64,000 bases of DNA from Gemmatimonadota bacterium (GCA_026705925.1 JAPOZT010000029.1:81169-145168); one strand, 5' to 3'; shown: positions 1 through 9,337, counted from the first letter of the stretch. Notes: generated by a model not told the origin, from the sequence alone. Numbers and translations are program-made.

Positions 1-378
1 GCTGCGGGTCTGCACGACCAGCCGGTCCGGTTGCAGGCCGGCGAAGACCTCCAGGCACATGCGCGTGATTCGGTATTTGGACTCGGCACCCTGGTAGGGG
101 TCCGTGGCGGAACTCAGGAATACCCGCACCGGTTTGCCCCGCTTCTTCAGACGGGCCATCTCGGCCTCGAGCCGTTCGGGCGCGTTGATCTTGACATCCA
201 CGTAGTCGCCCCAGGCCCCGCCGTGGTAGAGGTGAACGGGCAGGGCCTGCACGTAGCAGTAGGGGCACCGGTACACGCAGCCGACATAGGGTTGCAGGGA
301 ATGGGTGTAACCTTCCAGGAAGCCGCCCGTTCGGGTCAGGATCGTCTTGCAGGTTATTTCTCGTACGGCTGTGGCCAT
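1..378 (-). CDS. Radical SAM protein, SplB/COG1533-like (3' end outside window)
   Basis: I translated this by hand because the ORF track omits it; the frame runs open off the left edge. It starts at an ATG at 378, preceded on the minus strand by GGAGGT at good spacing. About residues 28-36 contain the cluster motif CVYRCPYCY (CX3CX2C), which in radical SAM enzymes binds the 4Fe-4S cluster that cleaves S-adenosylmethionine. The following LSSATDPYQGAE stretch is typical of the SplB-like group of COG1533. Only 126 codons are visible, so substrate and C-terminal domains are unknown. It lies directly downstream of priA on the same strand with a 60-base gap, so co-transcription is possible. Confidence 0.85.
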   Translation of the reverse strand, partial: MATAVREITCKTILTRTGGFLEGYTHSLQPYVGCVYRCPYCYVQALPVHLYHGGAWGDYVDVKINAPERLEAEMARLKKRGKPVRVFLSSATDPYQGAESKYRITRMCLEVFAGLQPDRLVVQTRS

Positions 379-438
379 TCGCTTCGACCTCCGGCGGTCG
401 GGACTTCCCAATGTGCCGGATCTTACCGCCGGGTCCGG

Positions 439-2898
439 TCACATCAACCCCACGGGATCCACGTCGACTTTCAAGTGAACACGCCGGTTGTCGGCAGCCC
501 GCTCCCATTGCAGCCTGGCTCGCCGCACGGCGTCACGAAGACGCCCGGAATGGCTGCTTCGCGCGATGATCTGCCAGCGGTACTGGTTGCGCACCCGGGC
601 GATTACCGGCGGCGCCGGCCCCAGTATATTCAGCCCTCCCGGTTGCTTCCGCATGAGTTCGGCGAAGCGGCGCGCCTCCCGCATCACGTATTCGTCCCGT
701 TCCCCCTGAAACAGGATCCCGATCATGCGTCCGAAGGGCGGATAGCCCAGCGCCTTGCGGTCGCTGGTTTCCCGGGCGTAAAAGGACTCGTAGTCGTGCG
801 CCTGCGCGCTGGAGACGCTGTGATGGCCCTGCGCATAGGTCTGGACGATCACCTCGCCGCCCAGCTTGCCCCGTCCGGTCCGTCCGGCCACCTGCGTCAG
901 CAGTTGAAAGGTCCGCTCGCTTGCCCTGAAATCCGGAAGGTTGAGGGAAGTGTCGGCAGAGATGACGCCCACGAGCGTTACGTTCGGGAAGTCGAATCCC
1001 TTGGCCACCATCTGCGTACCGAGCAGGATGTCCGCCTCGCGGTTCAGCACGCGGTGGAAGATATCCTGGTGGGAACCCTTCCGCGAGGTGGTGTCCATGT
1101 CCATGCGGACGATCCGGGCGTCCGGAAACCGCTCTTTGAGTTCCTCCTCGACGCGCTGGGTGCCGACGCCCCGGTATCCTATCGACCCGGAACGGCACTT
1201 GGGGCAGACTTCCGGCGCCTGGTCCCTGTGGTCGCAGTAGTGGCACCGCATGAACAGGCTGTCGGCGTGGTAGGTCATCGTCACGCTGCAGTGGGGACAG
1301 GACACGGAGTGCCCGCAGTCGTAGCACTGGACGAAGGGCGAGAATCCGCGCCGGTTCAGGAAGAGGATGATCTGCTCCTTCCGCTCGAGCCGGTCCTTGA
1401 TCCGGTCGGCCAGGGGAGCGGAGAAGATCGAAAAGCGCCCCAGCCTGCGCTCTTCCCGCATGTCCACGATCCGCACGCCCGGCAGGGGGCGCCGGTCCAC
1501 CCGCTCGGTCAGGCGGCAGCACTCGAATTTGCCGGTCTGCGTATTGGCGTAGGTCTCCAGTGATGGCGTCGCGCTGCCCATGACCGTCACGGCGTTCACC
1601 GTGCGCGCCCGGACGACCGCCACATCCCGCGCATGATAGAGCGGGGGGTCGTCGAACTGCTTGTAGGACGGTTCGTGCTCCTCGTCGATGACGATCAGTC
1701 CGAGATCGGAAAGCGGCGCGAACACGGCGGACCGGGCGCCGACGACGATGCGGTAGTCCCCGGCGCGGGTCCGCCGCCAGGAGTCGTACCGCTCCCCCGG
1801 GGACAGGCCGCTGTGCAGGACGGTCACTAGATCGCCGAAATGGGCGCGGAACTGCCGCACGGCCTGCGGGGTCAGGGCAAGTTCCGGCACGAGCACGATG
1901 GCCGACCGGCCGGCTTCCAGGGTCTTTTCTATGGATTTGACGTAAACGTGCGTCTTCCCGCTGCCGGTGACGCCGTAGAGCAGCAGGGACTTGAAGGTGC
2001 CGTGGCCGATGGCGCCGTGGATCGCCCGCAACGCCTCGGCCTGCTCCGCCGTAGGATCGACGTCGTCCGGTTCGGGCAGCTCGGCGTCCCGGTAGGGGTC
2101 GCGTACCGTCTCTACCTCCTGCAGCGACACCAGGCCCTTCTTCTCCAGTCTCCGCACCACGGCCCGTTCGATCCGCCCCAGGTGACGGAGCTGCTCCGTG
2201 GTCAGCCGTCCACCGTGCCGCGCCAGGAGGTTGATGCAGCTGGCCTGCCGGGTGGCGCGGGGGATCAGCCGGGTCACGATCCGGTCCGCCTCCTCCATCG
2301 GCGGGACCAGTTCGACCCAGGTCTCGTACCGGATGCCCGGTCCGGTACCGGCATCTCCGATCGAAATCGTTACCAGGCCCTTGGCCTCGAGGCCGCGCAG
2401 GGCCGCGAAGGGCTGCCGGACGCGGGTCCGGCGCCGGAGGCTCGACAGCGTGACGGCGCCCTGTTCCGGAACCTGGGCGAGCAGTTCGGCCTGCCGGGGC
2501 GCGGCGCGCCGGAGCCGGTCCATGCTCTCGGGGGGACACGGTTCGTCCCGGCGGACGATCTGTTCGCTTTCCGACAGCATGCCCGCGGGCAGGGCGGCCT
2601 TGATCGCTTCGCCCCACGGGCAGAGATAGTACCGGCCGATCCACTGCGTGAGCTTGAGCAGCGAGTCGTCCAGGACGGCGTCGCTGTCGAGGACGTCCAA
2701 CAGCGGCCTGTACCGCGGCACGGGACAGGTGTCCGAAAGCGCCGTAATAACGCCGGTCATCCTGCGGTTCGTGAAGGCGACGGAGACCCTGCGTCCCGGC
2801 AGGGCCGTGTCGAGGAGATTGTCAGGAATGCTGTAGGAGAATACCTGATCGACCGGTAGAGGGAGGGCTATTTCGGCAAACCGGACGGAAGCCGTCAT
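439..2898 (-). CDS. priA: Primosomal protein N' (replication restart helicase PriA)
   Basis: PriA recognises stalled forks and D-loops and reloads the replisome. The N-terminal DNA-binding domain opens with an ALPLPVDQVFSYSIP signature. The SF2 helicase core has Walker A GVTGSGKT (about residues 309-316) and a DEEH Walker B box. Two CXXC-type pairs in CYDCGHSVSCPHC and CHYCD...CPKC form the zinc-binding insertion. The length of 819 residues is slightly above the E. coli protein. The track extends it to a TTG at 2919, but the ATG at 2898 places the conserved N-terminus correctly and avoids overlapping the upstream GWxTD stop. Neither start has a strong Shine-Dalgarno sequence. It follows the GWxTD gene by 17 bases and probably shares its transcript. 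Confidence 0.96.
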   Translation of the reverse strand: MTASVRFAEIALPLPVDQVFSYSIPDNLLDTALPGRRVSVAFTNRRMTGVITALSDTCPVPRYRPLLDVLDSDAVLDDSLLKLTQWIGRYYLCPWGEAIKAALPAGMLSESEQIVRRDEPCPPESMDRLRRAAPRQAELLAQVPEQGAVTLSSLRRRTRVRQPFAALRGLEAKGLVTISIGDAGTGPGIRYETWVELVPPMEEADRIVTRLIPRATRQASCINLLARHGGRLTTEQLRHLGRIERAVVRRLEKKGLVSLQEVETVRDPYRDAELPEPDDVDPTAEQAEALRAIHGAIGHGTFKSLLLYGVTGSGKTHVYVKSIEKTLEAGRSAIVLVPELALTPQAVRQFRAHFGDLVTVLHSGLSPGERYDSWRRTRAGDYRIVVGARSAVFAPLSDLGLIVIDEEHEPSYKQFDDPPLYHARDVAVVRARTVNAVTVMGSATPSLETYANTQTGKFECCRLTERVDRRPLPGVRIVDMREERRLGRFSIFSAPLADRIKDRLERKEQIILFLNRRGFSPFVQCYDCGHSVSCPHCSVTMTYHADSLFMRCHYCDHRDQAPEVCPKCRSGSIGYRGVGTQRVEEELKERFPDARIVRMDMDTTSRKGSHQDIFHRVLNREADILLGTQMVAKGFDFPNVTLVGVISADTSLNLPDFRASERTFQLLTQVAGRTGRGKLGGEVIVQTYAQGHHSVSSAQAHDYESFYARETSDRKALGYPPFGRMIGILFQGERDEYVMREARRFAELMRKQPGGLNILGPAPPVIARVRNQYRWQIIARSSHSGRLRDAVRRARLQWERAADNRRVHLKVDVDPVGLM

Positions 2899-2915
2899 AG
2901 GCTGTGACCGCCGTT

Positions 2916-4328
2916 TCAATACACCCGATAGAGCTGATACCTGCCATAGCCGTCGAAGTCGACGAAGACGAAACTACGGCTGATGTTGTTGTAGTGCCAT
3001 ACCTGGTACGGATGAGAGAAGGACCGGTCCCAGGTATGCCGCTCTATTTCGTCCGGCGGTCCGTAGACGATATAGATTCGGCCCTGGTCGCTGCGCCAGC
3101 CTTTCCGGAGTCCGTCGTCGAAATGTTCGTTCGCGTACGCGATCCGCCGGTAATAGGTGATCATGTGCTCGTTCCGGTCCGTTCCGGGCGTGGGGTCCCG
3201 GCGTTTCCAGAACGCTTCCAGGGCGACTTTCTGTTCACCCGCGGGCGCGTCCCTGTACTTCTTCAGCGTATCCAGCTCGTCGTTCTTGGCGATATACCTC
3301 AATTGCTCGGTGATCTCCCTGAAGTTCTTCGCCGTCGTCAGGGGCAGCAGGAACTGCCAGGTGATATGGAATTCCGATTCGGCTTTCGCCCGGTTTCGCA
3401 CGGCGCGGTCATCGACTTCGATTTCGAGGGTGTACACCCCCTGGGACAGGTCGCTGGTATCAAACCGGCCGCTGTACGCGCCGATATGACCCTGCCGTTC
3501 CAGGGGTTCCTCCCTTTCCAGCATCAACTTGCCCGTCGGCGACTTGATCTTGTATACCGCCGACAGGGGCTGTTCCGCCTCACCGGCCGCGTCCGAATAC
3601 ACCTCGTAGTAGATGTACATGTCGGTATGGTCTTCGCCGAAGGCGCGGGTCAGGTTGGGAACGATCCGGATGCCCCTGCGTTCCAGGCCGACGTTGGAAG
3701 ACCCTTCCAGGACCAGTCCGGCAAACTGTATGTCGCTTACGCTCAGCCGGTCCCTGTAGTAATCCGGTACTTCAAAGGGCCTGGCCATGTCATGCTGGCT
3801 GCCGGTATCCTGGTCGTAGAGCTTGATCTCGAGGTCGTACTTGCCCGGGGGAAGGTAGGTGGTGTACAGTTTTGCGCGGGAATGGTCCATCACCCGCATC
3901 TCGAATTCCGTATCCACCAGGACCGAATCCCGGATGGTCTCGGCGGTGACCTGGTAATCGTCATCGTCGATCACGATAAGCGAGAGTTCGAAACGGGCGG
4001 CGTAGCGGTCTCCGGACCGGACGAAGCTGAACAGTTCGTTCGAAAGGCGGTAGTAGCAGTCGACACGCGTGCTGTCGACCGTTGCGCCGCGCGAAGTGAC
4101 GATATCCACCACGGCGAGACTCGGGTTGATCCTGCCCGATTGATCGGGAGCGCGGTCCGCCGGAGCCGCCGCGGGGGCGACCGGAGCAGCCGAAGCCGCC
4201 GCTGCCGGAGCCACCGCTTGAGCCGCCGAAACCGCGACCACGGTTACGGCCGGAACCGCGAGCAGCATTGCTACGGCCGGCTTCGCAAGCCCTGAGAACA
4301 CCCTGATCCACCTTCCAGCGTCGAACAT
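2916..4328 (-). CDS. Secreted GWxTD-domain protein of unknown function
   Basis: The ATG at 4328 is preceded by GGAGG and begins a classical signal peptide (MFDAGRWIRVF, hydrophobic core, AQA cleavage region), so the track's 49 upstream residues are not needed. The mature protein starts with a low-complexity Ala/Pro linker, followed by beta-rich domains with repeated LSQGVYTLEIEVDD-like strands. The C-terminal block contains KGWRSDQGRIYIVYGPPDEI, which matches the GWxTD family motif with Ser in place of Thr. GWxTD proteins are common in Bacteroidetes-like and related bacteria and their biochemical role is unknown to me. About 470 residues. It is the first gene of a likely priA transcript and has a promoter-like site about 110 bases upstream. 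Confidence 0.85.
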   Translation of the reverse strand: MFDAGRWIRVFSGLAKPAVAMLLAVPAVTVVAVSAAQAVAPAAAASAAPVAPAAAPADRAPDQSGRINPSLAVVDIVTSRGATVDSTRVDCYYRLSNELFSFVRSGDRYAARFELSLIVIDDDDYQVTAETIRDSVLVDTEFEMRVMDHSRAKLYTTYLPPGKYDLEIKLYDQDTGSQHDMARPFEVPDYYRDRLSVSDIQFAGLVLEGSSNVGLERRGIRIVPNLTRAFGEDHTDMYIYYEVYSDAAGEAEQPLSAVYKIKSPTGKLMLEREEPLERQGHIGAYSGRFDTSDLSQGVYTLEIEVDDRAVRNRAKAESEFHITWQFLLPLTTAKNFREITEQLRYIAKNDELDTLKKYRDAPAGEQKVALEAFWKRRDPTPGTDRNEHMITYYRRIAYANEHFDDGLRKGWRSDQGRIYIVYGPPDEIERHTWDRSFSHPYQVWHYNNISRSFVFVDFDGYGRYQLYRVY

Positions 4329-4712
4329 CGAACCTCCACTGCGAATAAAAGAAGTACGCGGCCTTGCCGGCGCGGACCTCGATCGAAAACGCCCGCCAAA
4401 GCGCCGTTCCTGGTGCTTTGATAGAGTTGTGTCGGGGTTTACCTTGCAATATATTTGCATTTCGACGACCGGCAAAAGTATTATTTGATCCGCGTGCGTC
4501 CGCGAATGACCGAAGGGCGACCGGCGTAACGGAGGTCGCCGCCTGGAACGCGTCGCGCATCATCGTTCCTTATAGTATTGAATACAAATTCATCGATTCA
4601 GTTCCCCGTATCGAATTGTCCCTCGGAGAAACAGGCGGCGAAAGGGGCGGCGAAAAGGAACGTGACGATCCATTGGGAAGCGAGGTCCGCAGCATGACGA
4701 AAGGATGGCGGT
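4329..4712. other. Divergent intergenic region (GWxTD / Gfo-Idh)
   Basis: This 384-base gap separates divergently read genes. It is more A+T-rich than its surroundings. It holds the minus-strand promoter candidate above and a small palindrome GTATTGAATAC at 4575-4585 beside TATAGT on the plus strand, which might belong to a plus-strand promoter. I see no credible reading frame or RNA gene in it. Confidence 0.5.
4448..4475 (-). promoter_or_regulatory. Candidate sigma70-type promoter for the GWxTD-priA transcript
   Basis: On the minus strand TTGCCG (-35) is separated by 16 bases from TATATT (-10). It lies in the divergent gap between the GWxTD gene and the Gfo/Idh gene and would give a leader of about 110 bases. 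The same TTGCC-N16-TATATT form occurs upstream of the MltD-like gene. Confidence 0.4.
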
Positions 4713-5762
4713 GTGCCTAAAACGAAAATCGGTTTCATCGGTGGGGGCGGCATCGCCCGCGAACACATGCAGCACCTGTCCCAAATGGACGACGTGGAAT
4801 TGGCGGCGGTCGCCGACATCAGCGGCGCTGCCCTGGATGCCTGCCGGGAAGCATACGGCATCCCCCACTGTTTCGAGGACTACCGGGAACTGCTGGCGAT
4901 GGATTCGATCGACGCGGTCACCGTGGGCACGCCGAACAGCGCCCACTGCGAACCGACCATCGACGCGCTCCGGGCCGGCAAGGACGTCCTGGTGGAGAAA
5001 CCCATGGCCATCACGGCGGAAGAAGCCGCGAAAATGGTTAAAGCGAGCCGGGACACGGGCCGCATCCTGGTGATAGGATTTCAGCACCGGTTCGCTCCCG
5101 AAGCCCGGATGCTCAAGCGCTTCATCGACCGGGGAGAGTTCGGGAAGATTCTGTACGGACGATGCCTGGCCCTCCGCCGCCGCGGGATTCCGAACTGGGG
5201 GGTCTTCGGCCGCAAAGACCTTCAGGGCGGAGGCGCGTTGATCGATATCGGCGTGCACATGATCGAGGCGGCCCACTATCTCATGGGCTCTCCCCAGCCC
5301 GTAAGCGCCTTCGGGAGCGCCTACACCTACCTGGGAGACCGGCCCAGCGACACGGTTTCCATGTGGCCCGACTGGGATCACGAAACGTACTCCGTCGAGG
5401 ACCTGGCGGTGGGGATGATCCGGTTCGACAACGGCGCCACGCTCTCCGTGGAGGCTTCCTTTGCGGCGCATATCGGGAAGGGAGAATGGACGTTCTCGCT
5501 GATGGGCGAAAAGGCCGGCGGCCAGTTCAGCCCGCCCCGGGTCTTCAAGGACCAGTCCGGTACCATGATCAACATCAAGCCGGACTATCTACCCGATATG
5601 GATGGATTCCGATTCAAGATGGAACATTTCATCGACTGCGTGCGGACCCGGAAACCGTCCGAAGCGCCGGGCGAGCACGGCCTCCTCGTGCAACAGATCC
5701 TGAACGGCATCTACCGGTCCGCCGAAACGGGCCGTGAAGTGCCCATCGAACCCTTGATCTGA
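4713..5762 (+). CDS. Gfo/Idh/MocA family NAD(P)-dependent oxidoreductase
   Basis: The N-terminal Rossmann fold has the nucleotide-binding IGFIGGGGIAREH, and the family EKP motif appears as LVEKPMAI near residue 95, contributing the conserved Lys. The C-terminal half is the GFO_IDH_MocA alpha/beta domain with GGGALIDIGVHMIEAAHYLMG, where the Asp/His pair usually sits at the active site. Members oxidise or reduce sugars, inositols and related polyols; the substrate here cannot be read from sequence. The start is a GTG at 4713 after AAGGA; an ATG at 4705 is out of frame. The length of 349 residues is normal. The next gene, on the same strand about 110 bases away, is a PhyH dioxygenase, a frequent neighbour of such enzymes. 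Confidence 0.92.
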   Translation: MPKTKIGFIGGGGIAREHMQHLSQMDDVELAAVADISGAALDACREAYGIPHCFEDYRELLAMDSIDAVTVGTPNSAHCEPTIDALRAGKDVLVEKPMAITAEEAAKMVKASRDTGRILVIGFQHRFAPEARMLKRFIDRGEFGKILYGRCLALRRRGIPNWGVFGRKDLQGGGALIDIGVHMIEAAHYLMGSPQPVSAFGSAYTYLGDRPSDTVSMWPDWDHETYSVEDLAVGMIRFDNGATLSVEASFAAHIGKGEWTFSLMGEKAGGQFSPPRVFKDQSGTMINIKPDYLPDMDGFRFKMEHFIDCVRTRKPSEAPGEHGLLVQQILNGIYRSAETGREVPIEPLI

Positions 5763-5871
5763 GCCCTGGGAAATCCGCGTGGATAGGCGGCAGGTTGACG
5801 GGCCGACCCGGCGGGCCGGGCAGACCGACGCGCCGCTTTAGCCGCGCCACGATATTCCGGGAGGAAATGCG

Positions 5872-6693
5872 TTGTTTACCGACGATCAGTGGTCCTGCTG
5901 GGACGAAAACGGCTACGTGATCATACCGGAGGCCGTACCCGCCGTTCATCTGGAAGCCACAATTTCAGCCATCGCCGCGTTCCTCGACCTGGACCCCCGG
6001 GATCCGGAAACCTGGTACGCCGATCCACCCCGTCGGCTTGGTTTCGTCGAAATGTACCATCACCAGGCGATGTGGGACAATCGGCAGCATGAGCGGGTCT
6101 ACGAGGCGTTCAAGACCCTGTGGAAAGAGGAGAAGCTGTGGGTGAGCATCGACCGGGCGAACATGACGCCGCCGGAAAGGGAAACCCGGCCTCACGGGTT
6201 CAAAGAGTCACTTATTCACTGGGATATGGACACGTCGGTCCATGCCGAAACGTTCAAGGTCCAGGGCGTGCTCTACCTGACCGATACGGACGTCAACCAG
6301 GGCGGCTTTCAGTGCGTGCCGGGGTTCCACAGGCGGTTTTTCGAATGGGTAAAGACCCAACCTGCCGACCGCGATCCCATGCGGCCGGACATGAAGGACC
6401 TGGAACCGGTCGCCATCCCCGGCAAGGCCGGCGATCTCCTCATCTGGCACAGCCTGCTGCCCCACGGGAACAGCCGCAACACTTCCGATAAGCCTCGCTG
6501 GTGCCAGTACATCTCCGCGAGCCCGAGCGAGGAGGATAACGAAAACCTCCGGCAATACCGCATCTCGCTTTGGAAGAACCGCATGAACCCGGACGCCTTC
6601 CCGGGCGATCCGCGCGGCGTCGAGCGCAGAAGCGGTCCCGCGCACCTCACCGTACTGGGACGGCGGTTGCTGGGCCTGGACCGCTGGGCATAA
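5872..6693 (+). CDS. Phytanoyl-CoA dioxygenase (PhyH) family protein
   Basis: This is an Fe(II)/2-oxoglutarate-dependent oxygenase fold. The metal-binding HXD is HWD (about residue 120), and the distal His lies in LLPHGNSRN about 90 residues later, followed by the Arg-containing KPRWCQYIS strand that usually anchors 2-oxoglutarate. The start is TTG at 5872, directly after GGAGG with suitable spacing; the nearby ATG at 5867 is out of frame. 273 residues, normal for the family. Substrates in bacterial PhyH proteins are diverse and mostly unassigned. It probably shares a transcript with the Gfo/Idh gene upstream. A second PhyH protein at 49451 is only distantly similar. Confidence 0.9.
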   Translation: MFTDDQWSCWDENGYVIIPEAVPAVHLEATISAIAAFLDLDPRDPETWYADPPRRLGFVEMYHHQAMWDNRQHERVYEAFKTLWKEEKLWVSIDRANMTPPERETRPHGFKESLIHWDMDTSVHAETFKVQGVLYLTDTDVNQGGFQCVPGFHRRFFEWVKTQPADRDPMRPDMKDLEPVAIPGKAGDLLIWHSLLPHGNSRNTSDKPRWCQYISASPSEEDNENLRQYRISLWKNRMNPDAFPGDPRGVERRSGPAHLTVLGRRLLGLDRWA

Positions 6694-6712
6694 AGCGGCC
6701 GCGTGCCGGGAC

Positions 6713-7735
6713 CTAATCTTTGTTCCCGCCGCAGGACTCCCGGACGATGAGGCGGGAGCGGAGCGTGACCTGCTCGGTCGTGTCTTCTCCGCCGATCTTA
6801 CGCAGCAGCAGATCCATCGCCATCCCGGCTATTTCCTGGTAGGGGACGGCCATCGTGGTCAGCGCAGGCGACAGGTAGGCCGAAACGTCTATATCTCCAA
6901 AACCCACCACGGCCACGTCTTCCGGTATTCGAAGCCCCCCGTCGCGCAGGCCGCGGCACACGCCGATCGCCGTATAGTCGTCCCTGCAGAGCAAGGCGGT
7001 GAAACGGTCCCGAAGGTTCAGTCCCTGAATGTATCCGCCTTCGCCACGGCTGCCCAGGGGCGGGATGATCTCATGGGGCAGGTCGTTGTCCCCCATCGCC
7101 CTGCAGTAACCTCTTCCCTTGGACGAAACCGGGCTTTCGAGGTCCAGGTCCCGCCCGATGTACCCGATCCTCCGGTGGCCCAGTTCGATCAGGTGGTTCG
7201 TCGCGTGATAGAAATCGGCCTCGAGATCCAGCACGACACCGCTGATATGCTCGGTGGGATAGTGGTACGTCACCACCGGAATGTGGTTCCGCACCATGTC
7301 CCGTATCCGGTCCGATTCCCCTCGGTCGCCCCGCGTGTTGATCAGGAGCCCGTCCACGCCCCTTGAGATCAACTGCCTGATCTGCGTGCCCTGGTCGTCC
7401 TGCGAAGATCGGGCAGTCCGGTTCACGGCCATGCCCATCAGCAACTGATAATGCGCTCGCTCGGCCGCCCTGAGTATCTGTTCCGTCTGGTTTCCGTACG
7501 TTTCAAGGGAGATCTGGTAGGTGAGCAGGCCAAGCGTACCCGTCCTGCCGGTTACGAATCCCTGCGCCATCAGATTGGGGGTATACTGCATCTCGTCCGC
7601 GGTCTGCTTCACGAGCAGCCGGGTCTTCTCGCTGACGAGATAGGCCGCACTGCGGGACAAGGCCCGCGAAACCGTGGAGTGGGAGATCCCCAGTCTCTGC
7701 GCGATGTCCTTGATGGTGACCTGCTTGACTCTCAT
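6713..7735 (-). CDS. LacI-family transcriptional regulator 1
   Basis: The N-terminal helix-turn-helix reads VTIKDIAQRLGISHSTVSRALS, followed by the hinge region TPNLMAQGF and a periplasmic-binding-protein-like effector domain ending in LIVRESCGG. The ATG at 7735 (MRVKQVTIKD) matches the start of its two paralogues; the track's 17 extra residues are probably untranslated. 340 residues. It is the last of three tandem LacI genes on the minus strand and faces the Gfo/Idh-PhyH pair tail-to-tail. The upstream gap has an AAACGCGTTT palindrome that could be its operator. The ligand is unknown, probably a sugar or related molecule. Confidence 0.93.
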   Translation of the reverse strand: MRVKQVTIKDIAQRLGISHSTVSRALSRSAAYLVSEKTRLLVKQTADEMQYTPNLMAQGFVTGRTGTLGLLTYQISLETYGNQTEQILRAAERAHYQLLMGMAVNRTARSSQDDQGTQIRQLISRGVDGLLINTRGDRGESDRIRDMVRNHIPVVTYHYPTEHISGVVLDLEADFYHATNHLIELGHRRIGYIGRDLDLESPVSSKGRGYCRAMGDNDLPHEIIPPLGSRGEGGYIQGLNLRDRFTALLCRDDYTAIGVCRGLRDGGLRIPEDVAVVGFGDIDVSAYLSPALTTMAVPYQEIAGMAMDLLLRKIGGEDTTEQVTLRSRLIVRESCGGNKD

Positions 7736-7873
7736 GGACCGATCCGATCTAACCGAGGGCCGATCTGGTTTCGACTGCAATCCCACGCCGGAACAGGCGG
7801 GCGGAACTGCCCGTGATCGCGCAGAAATCCAAAACGGCCGGGTCAGGACGTGAACGCACGGGTTGGAATGACG

Positions 7874-7883
7874 AAACGCGTTT
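7874..7883. promoter_or_regulatory. Candidate LacI-type operator (AAACGCGTTT)
   Basis: This is a perfect 10-bp palindrome with the central CG step typical of LacI-family operators, inside the wider near-symmetric CGAAACGCGTTTTCG. It lies about 140 bases upstream of LacI gene 1, a plausible place for autoregulation. Confidence 0.35.
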
Positions 7884-7983
7884 TCGAATCAGTACGATAG
7901 CAGAGAAAGACACCACCCATAAAGATAAAATGGGGCGGTTCCGTGTCAAGGACGTTGAGATCGCGGCGGGAAGGTTGGCCGGC

Positions 7984-8037
7984 GGAGGTAGGACGGGTTG
8001 CGGAGGCAGGACGGGTTGCGGAGATAGGACGGGTTGC
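7984..8037. repeat. 18-bp tandem repeat, three units
   Basis: The units follow GGAGGTAGGACGGGTTGC with two or three changes (GGAGGC, GGAGAT), at 7984-8001, 8002-8019 and 8020-8037. They are intergenic between LacI genes 1 and 2. Confidence 0.85.
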
Positions 8038-8181
8038 GGTGGAATCCCGGGCGGCCGGAAGGACGGGCGGCGGCGGAACGCCGGGGCGGCAGCGGAAGAA
8101 CAGGCGGAGACGGAACCTGGAGCGGCAACGGAACCTGCGACGGCGGCGGAAGGACGTTGGAACCCCCGGACCCCGCGCGGG

Positions 8182-9237
8182 TCACCACGGCATCCTGGTG
8201 GGGTCCACGGCGCCAGATCCACAGGATTCTCTTACGATCAAATTGGACGCCAGCACGATCTGACACCCTACCTCCCGGCCCTCGAGCATCTTCACCATCA
8301 GATCCATCGCCGCACGGGCGATTCCCCTGGTGGGCGTCGACTGCGTCGTAAGCGCAGGCGTCACGAAAGCTGATACGTCCGAATCGCCGCTGCCCACGAT
8401 GGCTACGTCGTCCGGCACGCGGATCCCCGATTCGCCCAGGCCGCGGTATACGCCTATGGCCGTGTAGTCACTGCAGCAGAGGAGGGCGGAGAAACGGCCC
8501 TTCACCTCCCGGGACAGCCGATAGCCGGATTCCGTCTGCTGGCGGCCGACGGGCAGGCGGACGGGGTGGAGACCGTGTTCGGTCATGGCCTTGAAATACC
8601 CCCAGCCCCGGGCGGCGTCATGACCGGGGCCGTCCCAGTTCTCGCCGAGGAACCCTATGCGCCGGTGGCCCAGCGCGATCAGGTGCTCCGTTGCCTGGTG
8701 GAAACCCGCCGCGTGATCCAGCACCACGCCGGGGAAACCCCGGACGGGATGATGAAAAGTCACCACGGGCACCCGGTCGTCGACCGCGGCAAGGATACGT
8801 TCGGACTCTCCCTCGTCACCCATGGTCTGGATCAGGAGTCCGTCGATGCCGCTTGATATGAACTGCTCCATCTGCGCGGCCTGGCCGGTCTCCGGAGACG
8901 AGGAGCCCCATTCGGCGGACATGTCGGCGGACATGCCCACCAGGAGCCGGTAGTTCCGTTCGTCCGCGGCTCTCAGGAAGCTCTCGATCTGCTTGCCGGC
9001 CTGCTCCTGGTAGCTTTCGCCGGCCAGCAGGCCCAGCGTGCCCGTTTTTCCCGTGGCAAATCCCTTGGCCAGCAGGTTGGGCCGGTAGGAAAACTCCTCG
9101 GCAACCCGTTCCACCCGCCTGCGGGTTTCCTCGCTCACCATGTGCGACTTGCTCCGGGACAGGGCGCGAGAGACCGTGGTGTGGGAGACGCCCAGTGTAT
9201 TCGCGATGTCCTTGATCGTCACCCGCTTCTTTCTCAT
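8182..9237 (-). CDS. LacI-family transcriptional regulator 2
   Basis: The start MRKKRVTIKDIANTLGVSHTTVSRALS is a canonical LacI helix-turn-helix, followed by YRPNLLAKGF in the hinge and an effector-binding domain ending in LIVRESCGSG. The ATG at 9237 aligns with both paralogues; the track's 35 extra residues are unlikely. 351 residues. It differs from regulator 1 mainly in the ligand domain, so it probably has a different effector. A CACACGTTTGC motif about 100 bases upstream closely matches the palindrome upstream of regulator 3. Confidence 0.93.
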   Translation of the reverse strand: MRKKRVTIKDIANTLGVSHTTVSRALSRSKSHMVSEETRRRVERVAEEFSYRPNLLAKGFATGKTGTLGLLAGESYQEQAGKQIESFLRAADERNYRLLVGMSADMSAEWGSSSPETGQAAQMEQFISSGIDGLLIQTMGDEGESERILAAVDDRVPVVTFHHPVRGFPGVVLDHAAGFHQATEHLIALGHRRIGFLGENWDGPGHDAARGWGYFKAMTEHGLHPVRLPVGRQQTESGYRLSREVKGRFSALLCCSDYTAIGVYRGLGESGIRVPDDVAIVGSGDSDVSAFVTPALTTQSTPTRGIARAAMDLMVKMLEGREVGCQIVLASNLIVRESCGSGAVDPTRMPW

Positions 9238-9337
9238 CGGCCCTTCCGCACCGGTTTCCCGGACCTGTTCCAGGCAGCCGGTCAACCGCCTGAAGTCCGG
9301 GACCGGCGCCCGTTTTGAAGATTGGCGCAGTTTATTA

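Larger units (their letters stand above)
7736..8181. other. Gap between LacI genes 1 and 2 with 18-bp repeats
   Basis: This 446-base gap separates two minus-strand genes. It holds an AAACGCGTTT palindrome at 7874-7883 and three perfect-to-near-perfect 18-bp units at 7984-8037, followed by G-rich purine-skewed sequence. ORFs 7749-8222 (minus) and 7813-8373 (plus) cross it, but their products are low-complexity and they overlap the regulator. I therefore treat the region as non-coding. Confidence 0.5.

Noticed and set aside
31-1563. 510-residue plus-strand ORF over priA
   Set aside because: It is antisense to priA and the partial radical SAM gene, both with strong family motifs; high G+C keeps opposite frames open.
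7749-8373. Plus and minus ORFs across the gap between LacI genes 1 and 2
   Set aside because: They consist of repeat-encoded low-complexity sequence and overlap the regulator; no start signal or motif supports them.
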